Shown here: positions 34,517 to 38,929 of the stretch, in pieces
Position numbering within the stretch: the first letter of the stretch is position 1
Layout: every line of letters begins with the position of its first letter
DNA from: Micromonospora orduensis
GTDB lineage: Bacteria; Actinomycetota; Actinomycetes; Mycobacteriales; Micromonosporaceae
Assembly (NCBI RefSeq): GCF_006228125.1
Contig: NZ_VDFY01000108.1
Span: forward strand, 1-38,929
Length of the DNA: 38,929 nt
Direction: 5' to 3'
The notes under the pieces: generated by a model
The model's input: the letters and a program-made list of their open reading frames with translations, nothing else
What the model was told of the DNA's origin: nothing
Databases searched by the model: none
Program-made: the position numbers and the translations under genes

Positions 34517-36426
34517 AACCGGCTGACCACCTCGCGGATCTCGGCGAACGCGGCGGCCGTGAGCATCTCGCCGCCGGTGGCCGACTCGTCCGAGGCGAGC
34601 ACGTCGAACATCCCCTCGCCCTGCGAGCGGACGTACTGCGACAGGTCACCGACCCGCCCGTGCGCACCCTGGAACTGCCCGAGGTCACGCAGCATGTCCC
34701 GCACCGTGCGCGAGTGGAAGTCCTGCTGGGCCCGCATCCCCAGGGTGCCCTGCGTCTCGTTGTTGTCCCAGGCCAGCACGTAACCGCCGCGCTTCTGCCC
34801 GAACGTCATGGCGAGCAGCAGGATGGCCACCGTCTTTCCGGCACCGCCCTTCGGGTTGACCACTGTCACCTGCCGCAGACCGCCGAAGTTGCGGCGCACC
34901 ATCTCGATGTCCCGCTTGAGCTCCTGCTCGTGCCGCCCCGGCGAGAGCCGGAGCAGACCCATCTTGTTCACCACCGCGCGTACGCCCATGGTCGCCACCG
35001 GCTCGGGCGGGCGGACCTGCCGGCGCCGGGCGAAGTCCTCGGCGGTCGGCGCGGCGGCGCTCTCCGGTGCCCAGGCGGCGTCCGGGTAGCCGGCGGCCGG
35101 CACCCGGGTCACCCCATCCGACTCCTGGTAGTGCTGCGGCGGCGGTGGCGGAACTCCGGGCGTGCCCTGCTGCCACGGCGGGGGGTACCAGCCCGGCGAC
35201 GGCGGGAACGGCCCCGGCGGCGGGGCCGCCGCACCACCCTGCTGGGGCACGGCCCCACCGTGCGGCTGGTCGCCGAACTGCGACGGGTCCGGTGGCGGCG
35301 GCAGCGGAACCTGACCGGGGATCCCCGGGTTGTACGTCTGACCGGCGTACGTCTGCCCACCGCCGGCCTGCGGAACGGCCGAGTCTCCGGACTGCTGCGG
35401 CGGCACGGTGGGCGGGGCGGGAATCGCTGGCGTCGGGGTGGCCGCCTCGTCGGAGGTGGGCTCGGCCGCATTGGCCGGCCGCTGCGGCGGGTACGCCCAG
35501 GGTGAATCGGCGGTCGGTCGCGCCGTCCCGACAGCGGGCCCGCCCGGCCCGGCACCACCACCCTGCGGCGCCGCCGGTGCGCCGGCCGCCGTCGCCTCAG
35601 CCGCCGCGGACCCGCCGGCCGTCGGTCCGGTCGCCGTCGTGCCGCCTGCGCTGCCTGTCGTCGTGCCGCCTGTCGTCTGACCGGTCGGGCCGGCTGTCGC
35701 GGGGGCAGGCGCGGCCGGGTCGGGGACGTTCGGGCTGTCCGAGCGTGGGCTGTCGCCGGTGCCCGGGCTGTCGGCGGGCGTGGCGGACGCCACCGGGCGG
35801 TCCAGCGAGAACGGCAGGTCCAGGTCGACGCCGCCCGACCCGGCGGGCGGGGTCGCGCCCGTGGCCGCCGTCGGCGTACCCGCGCCGGGGGCGGTGCTCG
35901 GCACCTCCGGGACACCGGCGACGGGGGCTCCGGCGCTGCCCGGCTGGTCCCTGCCCGCTGTCCCGGCCGCGCCCGCCGCCGCGCCGTTCGGCACGTACGG
36001 CGCGTGCGGCACGTTCGACGCGTTCGACGCGTTCGGCGCGTTCGGCGTGGGCGGGTCGGCCGGCGGCGGCCAACTCGGCTGCGCCGGCGCCCAGCCCGAG
36101 GTGGGGCCGTTGGTCCCCCACCCGCCCGGTGCCGGCACCGCACCGGTGAGCGACGGGTAGTCCGACGGCGACGGTGGGGGTAGCGCCGGCGCACCGGGTT
36201 GCCCGGGAACCGGCGGGCGGCCGATCGGCGGTGCCGCCACCGGCGGAGTCACCGGCGACTGCGCGGTCGACGGCGGCGTACCCCGCTGCTCGACGACCGA
36301 CGCCCACGGCGGCACCACGCCAGCCGCGCCCGGGTCTGCTGGATCCGGCGGCCAGAGTGGCTCGATGTCCCGCTCCGGCACCGGCTGCTGGCCGGGCTTC
36401 CGCGCCCGGTCGGCGTTTTCGTCCAT
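34129..36426 (-). CDS. MinD/ParA-like ATPase with long Pro/Ala-rich N-terminus
   Basis: The 765-aa protein has a disordered N-terminal region of about 480 residues rich in Pro, Ala, Gly and Thr. The ATPase domain follows, with the deviant Walker A NPKGGAGKT near residue 522-530, DNNETQGTLG shortly after (where ParA has the Walker A' Asp), and VDTGNN as Walker B. The layout recalls EspI-like and other actinobacterial SRP/MinD-type proteins attached to ESX (type VII) secretion or to polar or division functions. No ESX gene is in the window, so the process cannot be assigned. GGGAGGG precedes the ATG. The protein ends within the convergent DUF3151 open frame. Confidence 0.82.
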   Translation of the reverse strand: MDENADRARKPGQQPVPERDIEPLWPPDPADPGAAGVVPPWASVVEQRGTPPSTAQSPVTPPVAAPPIGRPPVPGQPGAPALPPPSPSDYPSLTGAVPAPGGWGTNGPTSGWAPAQPSWPPPADPPTPNAPNASNASNVPHAPYVPNGAAAGAAGTAGRDQPGSAGAPVAGVPEVPSTAPGAGTPTAATGATPPAGSGGVDLDLPFSLDRPVASATPADSPGTGDSPRSDSPNVPDPAAPAPATAGPTGQTTGGTTTGSAGGTTATGPTAGGSAAAEATAAGAPAAPQGGGAGPGGPAVGTARPTADSPWAYPPQRPANAAEPTSDEAATPTPAIPAPPTVPPQQSGDSAVPQAGGGQTYAGQTYNPGIPGQVPLPPPPDPSQFGDQPHGGAVPQQGGAAAPPPGPFPPSPGWYPPPWQQGTPGVPPPPPQHYQESDGVTRVPAAGYPDAAWAPESAAAPTAEDFARRRQVRPPEPVATMGVRAVVNKMGLLRLSPGRHEQELKRDIEMVRRNFGGLRQVTVVNPKGGAGKTVAILLLAMTFGQKRGGYVLAWDNNETQGTLGMRAQQDFHSRTVRDMLRDLGQFQGAHGRVGDLSQYVRSQGEGMFDVLASDESATGGEMLTAAAFAEIREVVSRFYKLIFVDTGNNVRAQNWQASMDATDQLVVTMSARNDSAETAARMLDHLEQSGRQRLVRQAVTVVSMPPSRKEIDLPAIQEHFAARTRAVLLAPYERLIDSGEPIRYGGLSSATRDAWLKIAAAVAEGL
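36013..36048. repeat. Tandem 9-bp repeat in the MinD-like gene
   Basis: Four tandem copies, GTTCGACGC twice, then GTTCGGCGC and GTTCGGCGT, code (on the minus strand) for the NAPNASN-like repeat in the disordered N-terminus. In-frame 9-bp units would let copy number vary without breaking the protein. Confidence 0.85.
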
Positions 36427-36495
36427 TACGGCCCTCCCCAGTCCTCCTGCGAGGATAGGCGCACCGGCCGACCGGGGCCGGTCGGCGCAGCCGGG

Positions 36496-38926
<2,431 letters not shown>

Positions 38927-38929
38927 CCC

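Noticed and set aside
36013..36048. Possible CRISPR-like array
   Set aside because: The repeats are 9 bp, directly tandem without spacers, and lie in frame within a coding region; no cas genes are present.

Overview
The window is high-GC DNA with the gene order and style of an actinomycete. Micromonospora or a close relative in the Micromonosporaceae is the best fit. The signs are frequent GTG starts, likely leaderless genes, HspR/HAIR heat-shock control and long GC-only palindromes at gene ends. The backbone genes dnaK-grpE-dnaJ-hspR, clpB, pyrE, dedA, fbaA, a DUF3151 gene and purA are the set found close together in Mycobacterium tuberculosis (around Rv0350-Rv0384c, from memory), so this is an old conserved chromosomal neighbourhood with lineage-specific genes inserted.

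Layout. 1-5.7 kb: a PAP2-like membrane protein, then a leftward set made of an unknown protein and two membrane-anchored dynamin-like GTPases (DynA/DynB-like). 5.7-10.3 kb: the dnaK-grpE-dnaJ-hspR operon behind a promoter with a clean HAIR operator, with a very strong hairpin between grpE and dnaJ. 10.4-13.0 kb: a small charged protein, an unknown gene and a KhtT/KhtU-type K+/H+ antiporter pair. 13.1-14.0 kb: a compact cassette of a tiny GntR regulator, twin operators, a 7-codon mini-ORF coupled to an 85-aa protein with a Cys/His cluster, bounded by two copies of a palindromic repeat. 14.0-18.6 kb: epoxide hydrolase and divergent TetR regulator, then clpB with a second HAIR. 18.6-22.2 kb: small unknown proteins, a DUF4178 protein and three related four-helix membrane proteins with proline/tyrosine-rich tails. 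22.2-25.2 kb: SDR, pyrE, ArsR and DedA genes.

25.3-30.2 kb is the most distinctive accessory block: two equal-length (517 aa) LPITG-anchored, cysteine-rich surface proteins flanking an ECF sigma factor translationally coupled to a LytR-CpsA-Psr protein with altered active-site positions. 30.3-38.9 kb: a small acidic protein, a holin-like membrane protein, fbaA, a LOG-family protein, a DUF3151 protein whose frame runs on into a convergent MinD/ParA-like gene, a degenerate diacylglycerol-kinase-like protein and purA.

Regulatory logic visible in the DNA: HspR, encoded by the last gene of the dnaK operon, probably represses both dnaK and clpB through HAIR sites of identical geometry. The GntR and TetR genes each sit beside palindromes overlapping probable promoters. 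Almost every gene end carries a long perfect hairpin without a U-tract. No rRNA, tRNA, CRISPR array, insertion sequence or integrase was seen, and no gene-free stretch exceeds 300 bases. All functional assignments come from reading motifs, not from database searches.
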